DNA of 64,000 bases, from positions 23,905,474-23,969,473 of the forward strand of contig OX465105.1 of assembly GCA_949987565.1 (NCBI GenBank). The letters run 5' to 3'. The stretch comes from Luidia sarsii. Taxonomy: Eukaryota > Echinodermata > Asteroidea > Paxillosida > Luidiidae. Position 1 is the first letter of the stretch. Every line of letters starts with the position of its first letter. Below, piece by piece: positions 31,001 to 46,000 of the stretch. A program made the position numbers and the translations under genes. Below the pieces are notes generated by a model. It worked only from the letters and a program-made list of their open reading frames with translations, ran no database searches and was not told the DNA's origin.

Positions 31001-34000
31001 GTTTCCATTTTCTTTTAACCTCACTCCAACTTCTATATTTTTGTTGGGAAACCCCTATTTTTTCTATTTTTTTTTTTTAGTGTCCACCTAAGGGCTGGAT
31101 AGCTCCGATAGAAAGAGCGCCACATTTGGAGGTCTCTGGTTCAAGTCAGAGTCCAGTCAAATTTTTTCTTGCTGAGATTTGAACCTGTGACGCCTGCTTT
31201 CTAGTGCAGACGTCTCAACCACTGAACCACTGAGCTGGTCAAGGTCGTGTGGCGGATGTTAATCCGTACAGAGGGTACTGCGCTGCATCATAGATATGAT
31301 ATGATATGATATGATATGATATGATATATGATACTGTATGATATGATAAGATACTGTATGATATGATATTATACTGTATGATATGATATTATACTGTATG
31401 ATATGATATGATATGATATTATACTGTATGATATGATATATGATATGATATGATATGATATGATATGATATATGATACTGTATGATATGATAAGATACTG
31501 TATGATATGATATTATACTGTATGATATGATATGATATGATATTATACTGTATGATATGATATATGATATGATATGATATGACATGATATGATATGATAT
31601 GATATGACATGATATGATATGATATGATATACATGTAATATGATATGTGACCGGGCACAGAATAATGAGGAACAACCCCACTTTTGAGGTTTTAAGGTTT
31701 TCTAATGATGTGAAAGAGTATACCATTAGCTTTCAAATGATATCAAAAAATAATATCCTCTAATACTTAAAATGTCCGAAAATAAAAAGAAAAGAAAATT
31801 TATTTGTAATCGAATTGTGAAGATACTTTAACTTCAGGCGTTGTTTACTCCAAAAGTGTTTTGGTTGGATATTCCTCATGTCGTTGTGCCGGGTCACATA
31901 TTATGATATGATATGCTATTATGCTACGGTACAATACAATACAATTCAATACGATGCATTACAATATGATACGATACGCTACGATACGATACAACACGAC
32001 ATGATATGATATGATATGATATAATATAATATGATATGATATGATATATGATATGATATGCTATTATGCTATGGTACAATACAATACAATACAAATTACA
32101 ATACGATGCATTACGATACGATACACTACGATACGATACAATACGATATGATATGGGATTCCTTTGCCTTTTTTTGTGGGGAATCATTGCGTTTGCTGGA
32201 CACTAACATAGGCCTTCTCATTCTCGCAATCTTGATTGCGGCAGCAAGGGGACAAGACGGCCGCCGATCAGTTGGAGAGAGTGGACAAGATTTTCCGCCG
32301 GCAATTGTCCGTGCCTCTCATGGGTGAGTTGGGTTTTGTAAAGGTAGGGTACACCATTTGCGAAGGTCAAAGAATCGCTTCCATACTTTGTCAAACTCAA
32401 CGTATAGATAACATGACACACCTGCGTAACTTTGGGCTCAAGCCATCAACCATGTCATGAAAAAAAAACACGGAATTAAATGCTTGTATTTATTTTCAGA
32501 CATTAAGGGGCAGTATTTGTAAAAGGAATGGTACTCTTCATTTTTTTTCCATTTTCCTTCACATTTTCAGTCTAATCAGAAATGAAGTTTGCAACCTGTT
32601 TGTTTGTGTTTCTTTTTGACAGTCATTTCTGGTTCTGACTTTCTACTTAAGTGGAAAGTTTGCGGATACACCATGTAGCACTTCTGTTTCAAGATTGGCA
32701 GTTCTCCTAAGGACGGGCAGAGTACACACTGCCCAAAACATTAAGTTACCAGCCTTTTTCAGAGCCACACTCCCTCTTGAAAGTAAAGTGCTACATGTAC
32801 ATGGTGTCACCGCAAACATTCCACTTAACCAGTAGTATTTCCATCATGCAAACCTTCAAGTCTTATCTGACTGTTTTTCTTTGCTTGGATATCGTTTTTG
32901 GATTTGATTCCAGACATGGAGGACACTTACAAGGAGTATGGGAATTTATCAAGTGAGCAACCGGGTCTGAATGTCAGGCAGGCCTATGAGAAGGCATCAG
33001 ACTATCTCAAAAGAGTCACTCCATTTGAGGAACAACTGGTACGTGCATAACACTTGTGCTGTAGCCTTTCTGTCAACAGCGTTCTCTGCTGTTCCCGAAT
33101 TATGATACCGCTTGACCAATCCGTGATTGGTCAAGTGGTTAGTAGGACATCTGCACCAGGCAGCCGGAGTTCCAGGTGTAATCCCACCAGAGCTGACTGT
33201 GGTTGGTTGGCTGGTTGGTTTAACTTGGTTGGTTGCTGGTGTTCGTTCATTGTTCATTCGTTTGTGTGTTTGTTTGTTCGTTCGTTCTTATGTTTATACA
33301 TTCATTCATTTGTTAGTTCGTTCTTGTTCGTTCGATCATCTGTTTGCTTGTTTGTTTGTTCATTCATTCTTCGTTCGTTCATATGTTTGATCGTTCGTTT
33401 GTTCATTCGTTCGTTCATTCATTCATTTGTTTGCTGGTTCATTGGTTCATTCGTTCGTACATTCATTCGTTTGTCTATTCATTATCTAGCATGCAGTTGG
33501 GCAAAGCACTAGGCATGCAGCACCAATCACATGTCAGGCGGGGCAAACCCATAACATTCCCACTGGTTATGGCAGCCCGGGCACCACACAAAGTGGATGC
33601 ACCTTTTTCTTTTTTTCAATATCAGTCAAGCAAACATTTTTTTCTGTGTGTTCACCTGTGTGCAGCTGAGGGAAGAACCGAGGACTTCTAAGAGTTACAG
33701 TGGCTACTTCGAGTTTGAGAAATCTGAGGGCAAGCCAGCGCGTATCCAGTGCCTGTTTGAGAGAGCCCTGACCGACGACTGTCTACAGGCAGAACTATGG
33801 ACACAGTACACCAGATACCTGGTAGGTTCATCGTGCACCATTTCTGGGCTGATTTCCACAAGTCGAGTCGAAAAGGCCGTATACCAGTACTTCCCACTCC
33901 TCGAAATCTTCAATTTGTTTTATTTTATTTATTTATTTCTTATTAAATACCCCGGGGAGACCTTTCAGTAGAATACTGTTTTTTTTTCAAAGGTGCCCAG

Positions 34001-37000
34001 CGAACAATCCATGAACAGCAAGAGATTAACAATTGAAAAACTACATTTAAACATCAAAGAGTAAATTGTTTAAAAAAACATAATACTTAGATAAAGAGTC
34101 ACTTAAAGCCCCTACACAACATTGGTAAGATCGAAAAACAGAAATGTTCACAGATTTACATGAAACTTATACAGTTTGAAGATGGTTATAGTAGAAACCT
34201 CTCACTGAAATATTTCTGCCTAAAATGTTGTATTTTGGGAGAAATGAGTAAAAGAATTAGTTTACGTCTCACCGAGATCTAAACTATTTTTCGGAACAGT
34301 ATGGCGTTGAATGCTGCATTTTCGCGAAACAAATGAAGCGGTTTTCACAATTTTCTCGAGACTCGGTTGGCGGATTGAGCTGAAATTTTCACAGGTGTAC
34401 TATTTCATGCATATGCTGGATCAGAAAACGTATGGATGCTATTCTTTGACCTCGACCAATGTTGTGTAGGAGCTTTAAGATAGTGATTGCAGAGTACGCG
34501 CACACACACGTAGACACACTACGAATTCCCCCGATTTTTCAATATTTACAGAAATTTACAGAGATTCTCTTATATACATGAGCTTTCCGAAAGTGCGAAC
34601 AAATTAAAATTGATTTTGACATGCATTTTGACGATACTTTGACTTTCTTTGCCGAAAAAAGGACTTGTGCAGTAGATGCCTGATTACGCCATCTTGGGTC
34701 ACACATGGTTTAGGCTTGTGTTGGAATATTGAGCCTACTCTCTTGACGTTGTCTCTTGTGGGCCTTTGCTAGGATGCTGAGCTGAAGATCGGAGACGTGG
34801 TGTTGCCCGTGTACGCGAGAGCCGTCAGGAATTGCCCCTGGGCTGTGGACCTCTGGCAGGGCCGTCTGATTGCGATGGAGAGATACAAGGAGCCTCACGC
34901 AGACATCACCGGTGAGTCAGCCCCTCCAGGATACGATCATGATGTCTGCGTCGAGGAGAATGCGGCACGTAGAGATAAGGGTCGAGCTTCTATCCACCTT
35001 GTCAGTTTATTTCTCATAGATATAACGTGATTTTTGCGTTGAGGAGAATGTAATTCAATGAGGTTCTTTTGCCCTTGCTCGACGTGATAAACACTGAATG
35101 CTCAGTGCTTTGCCAGGTGCCTGATGAAAAAATATTTCAGGCAGCTCTGCCTGAAATATGCTGCCTAAAATATTTTTATCAGGCACCAGGCAAAGCACTG
35201 AGCATTCAGTGTTTATCATGTCCAGCAAGGACAAAACCTTGTTGAATGAGTTTATTTATAGTCCGTTGTTTGAAAAAGAGTCATAATGTCCGTCATTTCA
35301 GTCAGTCAGAAGTTTTGGCAACATTTTGTTTTGATACCTTTTTCTGTGTCAAATTAATACTGTAAATGAAAATCTGAACGTCTGAAAAAAAATTTGAAGA
35401 CAGAAAATGGCAATGAAAACTTTGACTGGACCAGGACATGCAAACAAGACCCCCTGTTAAGACTAGGGTCCTTTTCCAAAACCCGGCTTAGGTTCAGGCT
35501 CTGGCTTTGTCGCCATTTCTTTTGTCCATTTTAAAGTACAAGGCATGAAAATAGGAGGGAATGGCTTCGTTTTGTTAATGTTTGACTGCGTTTTGAAAAA
35601 GAATCCAAAGCTTCAACTTCTACAAAGAACTCCACCCTGTGTTTCAGCTTTTGAAAAAATTTGAAAAATCGTTGTTGTTTTTTGTTTTTGTTCGCAGAGG
35701 TTTTTGAGAAGGCTCTTGTTGCAGGGTTTTCATCTGCAGCTGAATATCTGCCTCTCTGGCAGACGTACATCGACTACCTTAGGAGGAGAATAGACTGGAG
35801 CTCAGGTAAGGCTGGATTCGGCACCCGTGGACATGTGTCTGGGTACCGGACAGACCCAACAAGCCCAAACGTGTCAGAGACGTGCGAAGCAAGTCCTGTT
35901 TCGTTCTGCAGTCATTAGTGCAGAATATGCCAATGGGGCTTTGTGATTTATGGACAAGGGTGAATGTTGACGAAAAACTACTCCTTCAAGACCATGAAAG
36001 TCCCATTTTTCTCCCTGCATTTTCCTCAGAAGTCTTATCGTTCTCCTATGATTTTTGTAATTTTTTTGTCTTTTGGTCATTTTTTGTCTTTGTGTAATTT
36101 TGTATCTTTTTTCAAATAGGTCTGTTTTAAAAACTGTGTGCTAGATGTCATCTAGGTTGGTCCAAAAATGTGTTATGTAACAAATCTTCCCCCTCTCTCT
36201 AAGAAGGTGGCACCTCTCACTCTATCTTCCTTGTTCACCTCTCAGACTCAACTTTACTCTGTGAGCACATACAGTGTATGGCTGTGTAGTCAAAATGTTA
36301 TAAAATAGAATAAAAAGTGTAAAGTACCGGTAGTAAAGCTCAAAACCTAGTTTTGTTTAAAAGTAGTTAGTTAAAAAGTAGTTAGATTAAAACCCCTACA
36401 CAACATTGGTAAGATCGAAAAACAGACAGAAATGTTCACAGATCACAGTTATCTACCCACATTGATAATAAGTGTGGAAGCAGGTGAGAGTTACCCATTG
36501 GAATGTTACCCACGGTCTCAGTCTAAAAGAAAGGCCAGTGCGAACACAGCGTATGACATCTTCGCTTGTCGGTCTTTCCAACTGGATTCTGCCTGCCGCC
36601 AAAAGTGCTGATTGGTTCTCTCGTCTCCGCGTTTTCTTTTCAGAGCACGACGAGGAGCTAGCCCAGCTCAGGGCGACTCTGGAGAGAGCTGGGGAGTACC
36701 TAGCCACCTGTAAGTGATTGCAGTCTGGCACCGGTCCTGTGTGACGCCAGCCACGATACAAAAAAAAATGACTCAGACTCGGACCTACTGACTCGGACTT
36801 GGACCCGGACACGACCAGTGGGACTGCAGTTACCAGCCAGCGAATTTTACAGACCGGTTTTGGCGAGTTAGGGAAATTGGCAATTGGCGAGTTAGGGAAA
36901 TTGGCATGATCATTATATTTTATCTCAATGGTTTACTGGAGTTTTTCATCTGTACAAGTGAACTTTGTAGTACCGGTAGTAAATGTGATTCATGCTGACT

Positions 37001-40000
37001 GTCGAAAATTCAGAAAAGGGATCACACAAAGACGGTGGATCAAGTGTTTCAATATAAGTCAAACAAATACAGAAAGAACTGACTGGGAACATTTTTTTTT
37101 TTTTTTTTTTTTTTTTCCTTGATTCGAAAAAGGCTCAAAATTGTTCAAAGTTTACCAGTCAGTTTTTCCTTTATTTGGTCAACTTTATTTTTGATTGATT
37201 TGTGACAGATTTTCGTGCGGAAGGTGACCCAACGTGCAGCATTCAACAGTACTCTGCCAGAATGGAGGTAAAAGTAGATCCTCATTAATCTTAGGAATTT
37301 TTGGATCTGACATTTTGTTGTCTCAGCCGAGACATTCCCCAATTTTTAATATAGGAAGGTTTGCGGTGACACCATGTATCAGGTCTCTTAAAGGAAGAGG
37401 TGTGGTTCTGAATTCCCAATTTTTAAGGTCTTACAGAATTTTTCTAGGTGCAAGAATGGTGGCAGTCACGTAGTGCAGCAGAAGAAAGTATTATTTTTTG
37501 TGATGCACGACTGCAGGAGATATGTAGTTCCTCTTCTCTGAAAAATTGAGAAAACAAAATCTGACGGCAGTCAATGGGTACTCGGGGTTGATCAGTCTGA
37601 AATGGAAGCGACTGGATAGCTCAGGTAACAAGAGCACCGGTTCACTCTTGTTGCCAGAGGTCTAGGGTTCAAGTCCCATCCAGTCAAGATGTCTTTGCCA
37701 TTTGTTTTTCAAAATAGTCTGAAGTGATTTTTAGTGGATTTAAAGCACATACTGTACATTTAAATATGCAAAGCTGCCCTTTCCATATCATAGCATTCAT
37801 CTTAATACTGACTGCCTATTAGAATGATATTTGATATAGTCGTGTGCCTTTCTAACTGATTGCCAATCGGTCCTTTGAATTTGCCACCCGACGGCCTTTT
37901 GATGAACACTGGACTGTTTGTTCCTCAGGCCAAGCACTGCAGCAACATGGAGGCCGCACGGTCCCAGTGGAATGAGGTCATGACCCTGGGCCATGGCAAC
38001 CAAGCCCAGATGTGGCTGGACTACTTTCTGCTGGAAAGGTACCGGTTCTATCGCTACCCCTGAAAACCTGGACCACACCCCCAAGTCCTTTGTCTTTGTC
38101 TACTAGATGCCCTCCTACTCCTACTCCTACTCCCACTCTTACTCTTACTCCTACTCCCATTTCCACTCCTATTCCCACTCCTACTCCTACTCCTACTCCT
38201 TCTCCTATTCCTATTCCTATTCCTACTCCTACTCCTACTCCCACTCTTACTCCTACTCTCATTTCCACTACTATTCCCACTCATACTCCTACTCCTACTC
38301 CTACTCCTTCTCCTATTCCTATTCCTATTCCTATTCCTACTCCTACTCCTACTCCCACTCTTACTCCTACTCCCATTTACACTCCTATTCCCACTCCTAC
38401 TCCTACTCCTACTCCTACTCCTACTCCTACTCCTATTCCTACTCCTACTCTTACTCCTACTCCTACTCCTACTCCTACTCTTACTCCTTCTCCTACACCT
38501 ACTCCTTCTACTCCTATTCCTACTCCTACTCTTACTCCTACTCCTACTCCTACTCCTATTCCTTCTAATCCTAACTCAAGCTGTCAGTGCCAACATTACA
38601 CTCTGTGCTTCCACCCTGCAAACCTTCAACTGTGTGGATTTCTTCCTCCCACCTCAGGGCCTACGGGAACAGCAAGCATTGTCGCAAGATCCTGCACCGC
38701 GCCATCGCCGCGGCCAGCGATTACCCAGAGTGCCTCTTCGAGGCCCTGCTCCAGTTTGAGCGGGAGGAGGGCACGCTGGAGACATGGGAGGGCGCCCTCA
38801 AGCGCATCCAGACGCAGACCGTCCGGGTCAGCGAGATGAGGGCAAAGGTCAGGGTTCACGCGGATGCTTCTTTAATCCGTTGCATTGGGGCGACTTTTAT
38901 AAAAATTACAATTTATGGTAAAAAAAGGACAATTGGACTGGACCAGAAGTTAGAATCAAAACCCTATGCTCACCATCTTGACTACTACCTCTACTTCTGC
39001 CAGTGGCCAATACAGCAACATTTTTTTAAGTACTGTGCCATTTTCAAAACTCAAATAAACAAAGGAAAATCTAATCGGGAATTTTTGATCACTTAAAAAA
39101 AAAAAAAAAAAAAAAAAAAAATGCCTGGATCGGGGACATTAACCTAAGACCTCTGGTTTTGCGTACCAGCGCTCTTACCATCTGAGCTATCCAGCCTTTA
39201 CATGGCGGCCTTAAGTCTTTGCCGATGTCGGGGCGCCAGTCAGAAGCATTGAGCCATTAATTGCAATAATGGATCGCACCCCGGTTTTCATTCAGATGCA
39301 AACAAGCAAAACTCAAAAACTCGCTAAAAAACAATTGGGAACAATAAATACCGGTACTTGTGCCTATGAGTAGACTGTACAAGTGCTGTACGTGTATGTC
39401 AAAACCTGGCACAACCAGCGTTCAACTCCAAGCGACATCGTCATCTAAGCACTAAGAATGGCATCTTTGTCTAAGGCTTGACAATCCATCTCTTAGAGTA
39501 GGGGAAGGCACCCACCAAACTTAGAAACAGACATTTAGAGACCCCCTTCTGTATTAATGTTCTCCTCGTCAGATTCATTCAGACGTGTTTGCATCGCTGC
39601 CAACCATTCCTATTCTGGAGGAATCATTCCTCTTTTTCGGGGGTATCACTTTTTACAAACTCTTGACAACAGATTCCAATTTTTTGGCTTGGAAATACAC
39701 ATGTATTCCTATGTACTTTGCTCTGTGGTTCCTCTTTTTTAGTATTCCTGATTCCCTTTTCAGATAGGTTGGCAGATATGTGTTTATTTCAAGTCTTTGC
39801 AGTCAGCTAGCGGTGTAGTTTTGTGGCGTTATTATTTTCTGCGCGACTTCACTGACAGGTTTTCTTGGTGTTGTTTTTTTTTCCCACTGGGTTTACTTCT
39901 CCCGTTCCTGCGCAGGCGGCACGAGAGGAACAGATCTCCGGACCGGACACCCAACCCAGGGGAGGAGCAACCCCTAAACCCAAACCCAAGGTGACATAAA

Positions 40001-43000
40001 AGTCGTAATTATATTATATGAATCGGTCACTGTGGCCATTTTCTAAGTAAGCCTTATTTTCTAAGTAAGCCTTAGGCTCAGACTTAGGCTTTGGTCATAT
40101 TCATCTTACACACTGTAATATCACAGACATCTAAAAAACAAGCGTTTAGCCCCAGTTTCTTCAGGAATACTCTGTACCTATCAAGCCAACAAACCTTTAA
40201 ATTCGGAAACAAACCACAATCTGGATTTTCAGGTTTTGTCAGACGGACACGAAGCCTGAGCCCGAGCCTAAGCCTTCATTTCGAAAATGGTCTTTTTCAG
40301 CAATGAACCTAAAAGTGACCTGACTTCTTTGCAAATATTTATCTTACTTGTTATAATATCACATACATCTGAAACCAAGCGTTTGGCCCCAGTTTCTTGG
40401 TGAATACCCTGTATACCTATCAAGCCAACAAACCTTCAAATTCGGATACAAACCACAACCTGGATTTTCAGGTTTTGTCAGACAGAGACGAAGCCCAAGC
40501 CCGAGCCTAAGCCTTCATTTCGAAGACAGCCTATGTCATCCATGAACTTAAAAGTGACTTAACCACTTCGCGCCGGGGGGGTTTTCAGCGCCGATGACCG
40601 CCATACGGGGGTTTTTGAACAATGCATCATTTTCAAATCTTGCTAAAACAATCGGAACAATATATTTCTGTGAAATAAATCGATAAAGGGTATACTATGG
40701 GTACAAGAGAGTAAAACCTGGTACAATTCAGACGTAGTTGTGGCTTTTGTCAAGAGATTATCCGTTCGAAAAAGGGCCCTTTGTGCGTCGTCAGTGGACC
40801 GTAACGGACTTGTGTGTGTGCGTTCGTGTACGCTGCTGACAATCCCTGACCGCAGACTCCAGCCTCCACTCCAGGCAGTCAAATCTTCGAGTTGGTCAGC
40901 CACAAACGAGCGTACAGATTACGGTAAAGTATGTGGGGGGAATTCCAATGCCAGACCGACAACCGTTGGGCTGTGTGGCATGCAAAGACAATGTCCCCCG
41001 CGTGCTTTCAGCTGCAGCGCGGTATCCCTCGATCCTCCACAGTAAAAGTCCCACAATTGCACAATTACTGCTGCTAATCTTGCAATTCATGTGGCAACTT
41101 GCGTCAAAAAGGGTCTTTGTACTGATTCGTATTGCTTTGTTCTAAGCTGAAAAGAGTCTTTGTTTAGAATGTGGACAATAGTGGTGCCCGGATTCGGAGG
41201 GCCCCGTTGCAAAGGCAATCCAATTGACCTCCGTATTCGGAGGTCCCGGCGCGAAGTGGTTAAGGTTTTGGCAAAACCTAAAATTAGATGAGCAATGATT
41301 CCTTTAGGAATCCTTAATCTATCCTTCAAGTATTTCAAAGTTTAATTCGTTCTTTCCTTTCTCTTTTTTTCCTCTAATTCTTCAGCAGAGACAACAAGAC
41401 AGCTCGAAACTGGACCGAAACTCCAAAGCAGTGAAAAGGAAGGTGAGTTGAAGATTTGCCGTTCCCTTACATGTACATTATTACATCTATCGTATCAAAC
41501 AAATGGCGGCCAAAAAGAGTTCCCCGTCAGTTTTTCCTTTGAGAAAGCTGCATCAAACCTTGTGTGATCCCCGAGCTGCTGTAACCAGGTTTACTATTGG
41601 TTGTCTGCATCTGAATGAAAGCGGGGCCGTGATCCCTGGAGATATACGGCAGTTAATGTTTGAATTGCTTCTGACTGGTGCCCCCACCCCTGCAAAGACT
41701 AGTTGACTATTCGGGAGGCCACCATCTAAAGGGCTGGATAGCTCAGATGGTAAGAGCACTGGTATCCAAAACCAGTGATCTAGGGTTAATGTCCCGATCC
41801 AGTCAAAGTTTTCTTTGTCATTTTTTTTTAAGTGATCAAAAGTTCCCAATCAGTATTTTCCTCTGTTTGTTTTGAGTTTTGAAAATGCAACAGTATAAAC
41901 AAAAAATCACATATGGCGGTAAAGTTTTTATTGCCAATTTGTTCAATTTATTTTTATTTTTTTGGTGGGGGGGATACATTTCATACCAGCATCCACAGGA
42001 GCAGGCCAAGAAACCAGTCACCTTTGTGGCCAGCGCTGACAGCCTCAAGACGGTGGAGGGAGGGGCCGTCTTCAAGATGCCGCCGCCCCCACCACCCCGT
42101 CCTGCCACGGTCCCTCCGTCACAAGCCGGTCAACAAGCGGAGACACCGCCTGCCAAGAAACCCAAGGGTATGCCGTTGGTTTTTTTGCACGATTGAGAAT
42201 CCAGAAATACATGAAATCGTGTATCGATCCTAGCTGGACCTTTCTCAAAGGCAAAGTTCCTGCTAGGATAAAAACATCATGCCCTCCAACTTTGGAGATT
42301 GATGTATCGTATGTCATTTTAGTCAGTGAGCAGTTTTGCGACAGTTTTTTTTGTATTTAACTTCATGTACATGTATAATTATAATTATATCTGAGACACT
42401 AACAGCACACACCTTGATAAGGATCTGTGGTGAATCTATTTTTTTGTATCTTTGTTTTGTTTTTATCGAATATTAAGAGGGCCTGACGTTTTGATTCTAG
42501 CAGGACCTTTCTCAAAGGAATCAATAGGATTCTGCCTTTAAGAAAGGTCCCGCTTGGATGGAAACGTCAGTCCCTTCTAAATTTTGATATTTGCATTTTC
42601 AGCAATAAGCAGTTTGCAACATTTTTTTTAATTTTTGCATATTGTCATTTTTTTTTTTTTTTTTTTTTTTTCAAATAATCTTTTTTTTTTCTTAATCCAC
42701 AGTTGAGGAATTGGATGTGCAATCGAAGCCAGGGGTGAGATGGGGACCCCCGGCCAAAGAGAAGCTAGGCCACGACTCCAGCAAGGATCACCTGACCGTC
42801 TTTGTCAAGAACCTGGCCTACGAGGTGACAGAGCAGAAGATCAGGAAGATATTTGCTGAGGTGGGTTACGGTGCGGCCGGACCGCATACGGCAATTTCCA
42901 TACCCGACATGATTACCACCTCGGACTCAGGTCTCGAAATATCCACTAGACCGTGGACCGTGTCTAGTGATTTCAGCGTCCGTCTTGTGCTGAGTGTGAC

Positions 43001-46000
43001 TGCACTGGACCGGCTGTCTAGTGGTTTATTTTTTCTTGCATCATGAAGAAAATGACACTCAAATACATGTATAACTTTGACCGGTACAAGTAAACAGCAT
43101 TTTCTCATGGTATTCCTTTCACTGCATGCAGTTATTTTTCTTATTTATGGCAGAGGTCTTGTAAAAAAATATAGTTCAGGTCCAGTAAGAGTCTTCAGTT
43201 ACTAGACCTGCAGTTGCCAAAGTTGCGTAAGTTACGCAATGTACAAATGTTGCGTAAGTCTTGCGTCACAATTGCCCTTTTCAGCAGTATTCAGCAAAGG
43301 CAGCAAAATGTTGCGTAAGTTACGCAACAAAATGTTGCATACCGGTACGCAGCATTTGAAGTTTCATGAAATCGGCTGCAATTTTTTTTTTTTTTCAGAA
43401 ATTTGAGCCCTAAGACCTGTAGAGAATTTCCCTTCGATATTTACTGTGATTAGAACAATGCTCAGCAAGGATAATGTCTCTCGTTCCCGCGCAGTGTGGT
43501 GAGATCTCTGAGGTCAGAATGGTGGAGAACTATCGCCATCAGTTCCGTGGCTACTGCTACGTGGAATTCAAACACCCGGTGAGTACGCTCACATACAAAT
43601 GTGTACGTGTGCAATGGCCATACCGCGGGTGATTTTTAGCAGGTAGTGTGCTGCACGCCCTTTTGTAACCGATTTTTATCGAATTTGTTTCTTTTGAAAC
43701 TGAAAGCAATTGAAACATTTCAAAGGAGGGTTTGTCACATTATTTTGGGGAGACAATAATGTTAACTATGACCATGCTTTATCAGTATTAAGCCTCGAGA
43801 AACTTTCTGATGGAAGATCTTCTCTTTACAGACTTTGCCTTGAAAACTTACAAATCTGGTTAGATTCTCCACAAATCAATGAGTTCCCATACTATGAACT
43901 TGAGACCTAATCGTGTGCTGGAAGACTACCAGTGTTCAACCAATAGATTAAGGAATAGCCGCTTGCCATATCTAACTAGACTTCTTAATGATTTATTATA
44001 GTCCCCCCCCCTTCACTGCCCCTCCCCCTCCATATCCCTCCCCATTCCCTCTTCAACCCCCATCTCAGCCCTGACCCTTTTTAATTTCTCAATATTAGTT
44101 TGTATTCCTTATGACATTGATATTTCACATTGATGTTGTTGATGTGTTTTTAAGTCTTAAAGGTTTTTGTGCATTTTCCACAGTATAGTATTTATGACCC
44201 GACACAGCATAATGAGGAATAACCCCCACTTTTGAGATTTTGAGATTTTCTAATGATATGAGAGAGTACCATACCATTAGCTGTCAAATGATATCAAAAT
44301 TATTTCCGTGTGAACTTTGTTGTCAATAGTACAAGGGGACTGCGCTCGTTCATTTAGTACCAGACACAATATAACAGCACCATTCTAACTCCTCGAAAGC
44401 GGCCATTCAAAAAGGCAGGAACTTTACATTTTCATGAAAACAGTACACAAACATGCCCCCGAAATCCTCTTTTTTTTCCAACATTTAGAGACAGATTTCA
44501 GAAAAATCCTTCGGACATAATATCCTCCAATACATTAACTTTCCGAAAATACACAAAAAAAATTAACAATTTATCGAATTGAGAAGATACTTTGACTTCA
44601 GGCGTTGTTTACTCGAAGAGTGTTTAGGTGGGATATTCCTCATGTTGCTGTGCCGGGTCACATTTGTAAATGTTTCATTTTTGTTCGGTTTTTGATTACC
44701 GTGTAAATCACTGTGCAATTCAGCCCTTGACTGCTACGGTGTTTGATAAACACGGAAGATCTTGAGCGTTTTCGGTTGCTTTGAAATCTTTTTCTTGGAC
44801 AGACATCTGTGGACAGGGCCTTGGCGATGGACAGAAAGCCTGTGGAGGGACGGCCCATGTACGTGGACCACTCGGTGGACAAGGGGAAGACGGCACCGAC
44901 CAAAAGCTTTCAGGTGGGCGCAAACCCCAGCGCGAAAATCCAGACCGAGAAGTACCGAGTCCAAGTCCTAGCCTGGGCCAGAAATCTCGGTGTGTATCAA
45001 TGACCCAGTCATTTCTGTGAGAGAAGAAAAGGTTGCCAGTCCGAGGTGAAACAAAACAAAAGATCAAATTAAGGAAAAGAAAAACAGGCTGGGAAATCGA
45101 AAACAATTTCAGAAATTTGCAAAAAGAAAAAAAAAAACGGCTGGACCGGGACTTGAGCCCGAGACCTCTGGTTTTTGCGCACCAGCGCTCTTACCATCCG
45201 AGCTACCCAGCTGGATATGACAGCCAGCCTTGATAATCAACCAGTCTTTACCGGGGTGGGGGTGCTACTCAGAAACACTTAACAGCCGTATATCTCCAGG
45301 GATCACGCCCACCTGTTTCCATTCAGATCCAAACAACAATTTGTCGTAAACCCGGCCGGAAAGTGGAAGTGGCTCTTTAGTCTTTAATATTCAATCAAAA
45401 TAGATGCTTTTCTGTGAAGTATTAAAAAATATTAGCCAACTTCTAGCCGTCTGATTAGAAAAAAAGAAAAAGCTAACCTTAAAAATGTAAGGGGGGCCAG
45501 ATATTTCAAATCTTGGAGAACCTCTCTCAAAAGCATTGACCCAAGATTGTGCACAAAATGCGTGGATGCAAATACTGTATGGCAATGTGTCAAGGTCTGT
45601 TGGGGTACTTTTTGTTTTGTTTTTCATCTCATTAGTACGAGATGAAACTGGAGAAGAACAAGCTCTTTCTGTCAGGATTACCGCGGTCTGCCACTGAGGC
45701 CCAGCTGCGCCAAGTCTTCAGCCAGGTAATGATAATAATAATAATAATTTATTCAACTTACAGTATATTGCACTCGCTCCAGGACCAGCCTATTCCAAAG
45801 TGCATTACAAAAAATGAATTCCACAAAACCTAATAAAAAAGTATACATAAAAGCAAGATCAGTATTAAAGAGAACATATTACATATATATAATATTATAA
45901 TGCATACTAATCAGAAAAAAAGATCAAGCTAAAAATGAACCTAACATAAGAATATGTAATTACAGCAGTTAAAACCGGATAATAAGTGAATACAAGAATT

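Noticed and set aside
38012..38839. 275-codon Thr/Pro frame and Ser/Tyr frame
   Set aside because: (TCCTAC)n array between SART3 exons 12 and 13.
44803..44817. Alternative acceptor at GGACAG 44812-44817 for SART3 exon 19
   Set aside because: It is in frame (removes 5 codons) but the upstream acceptor keeps the length seen in vertebrate RRM1 between RNP1 and ALxMDRK.
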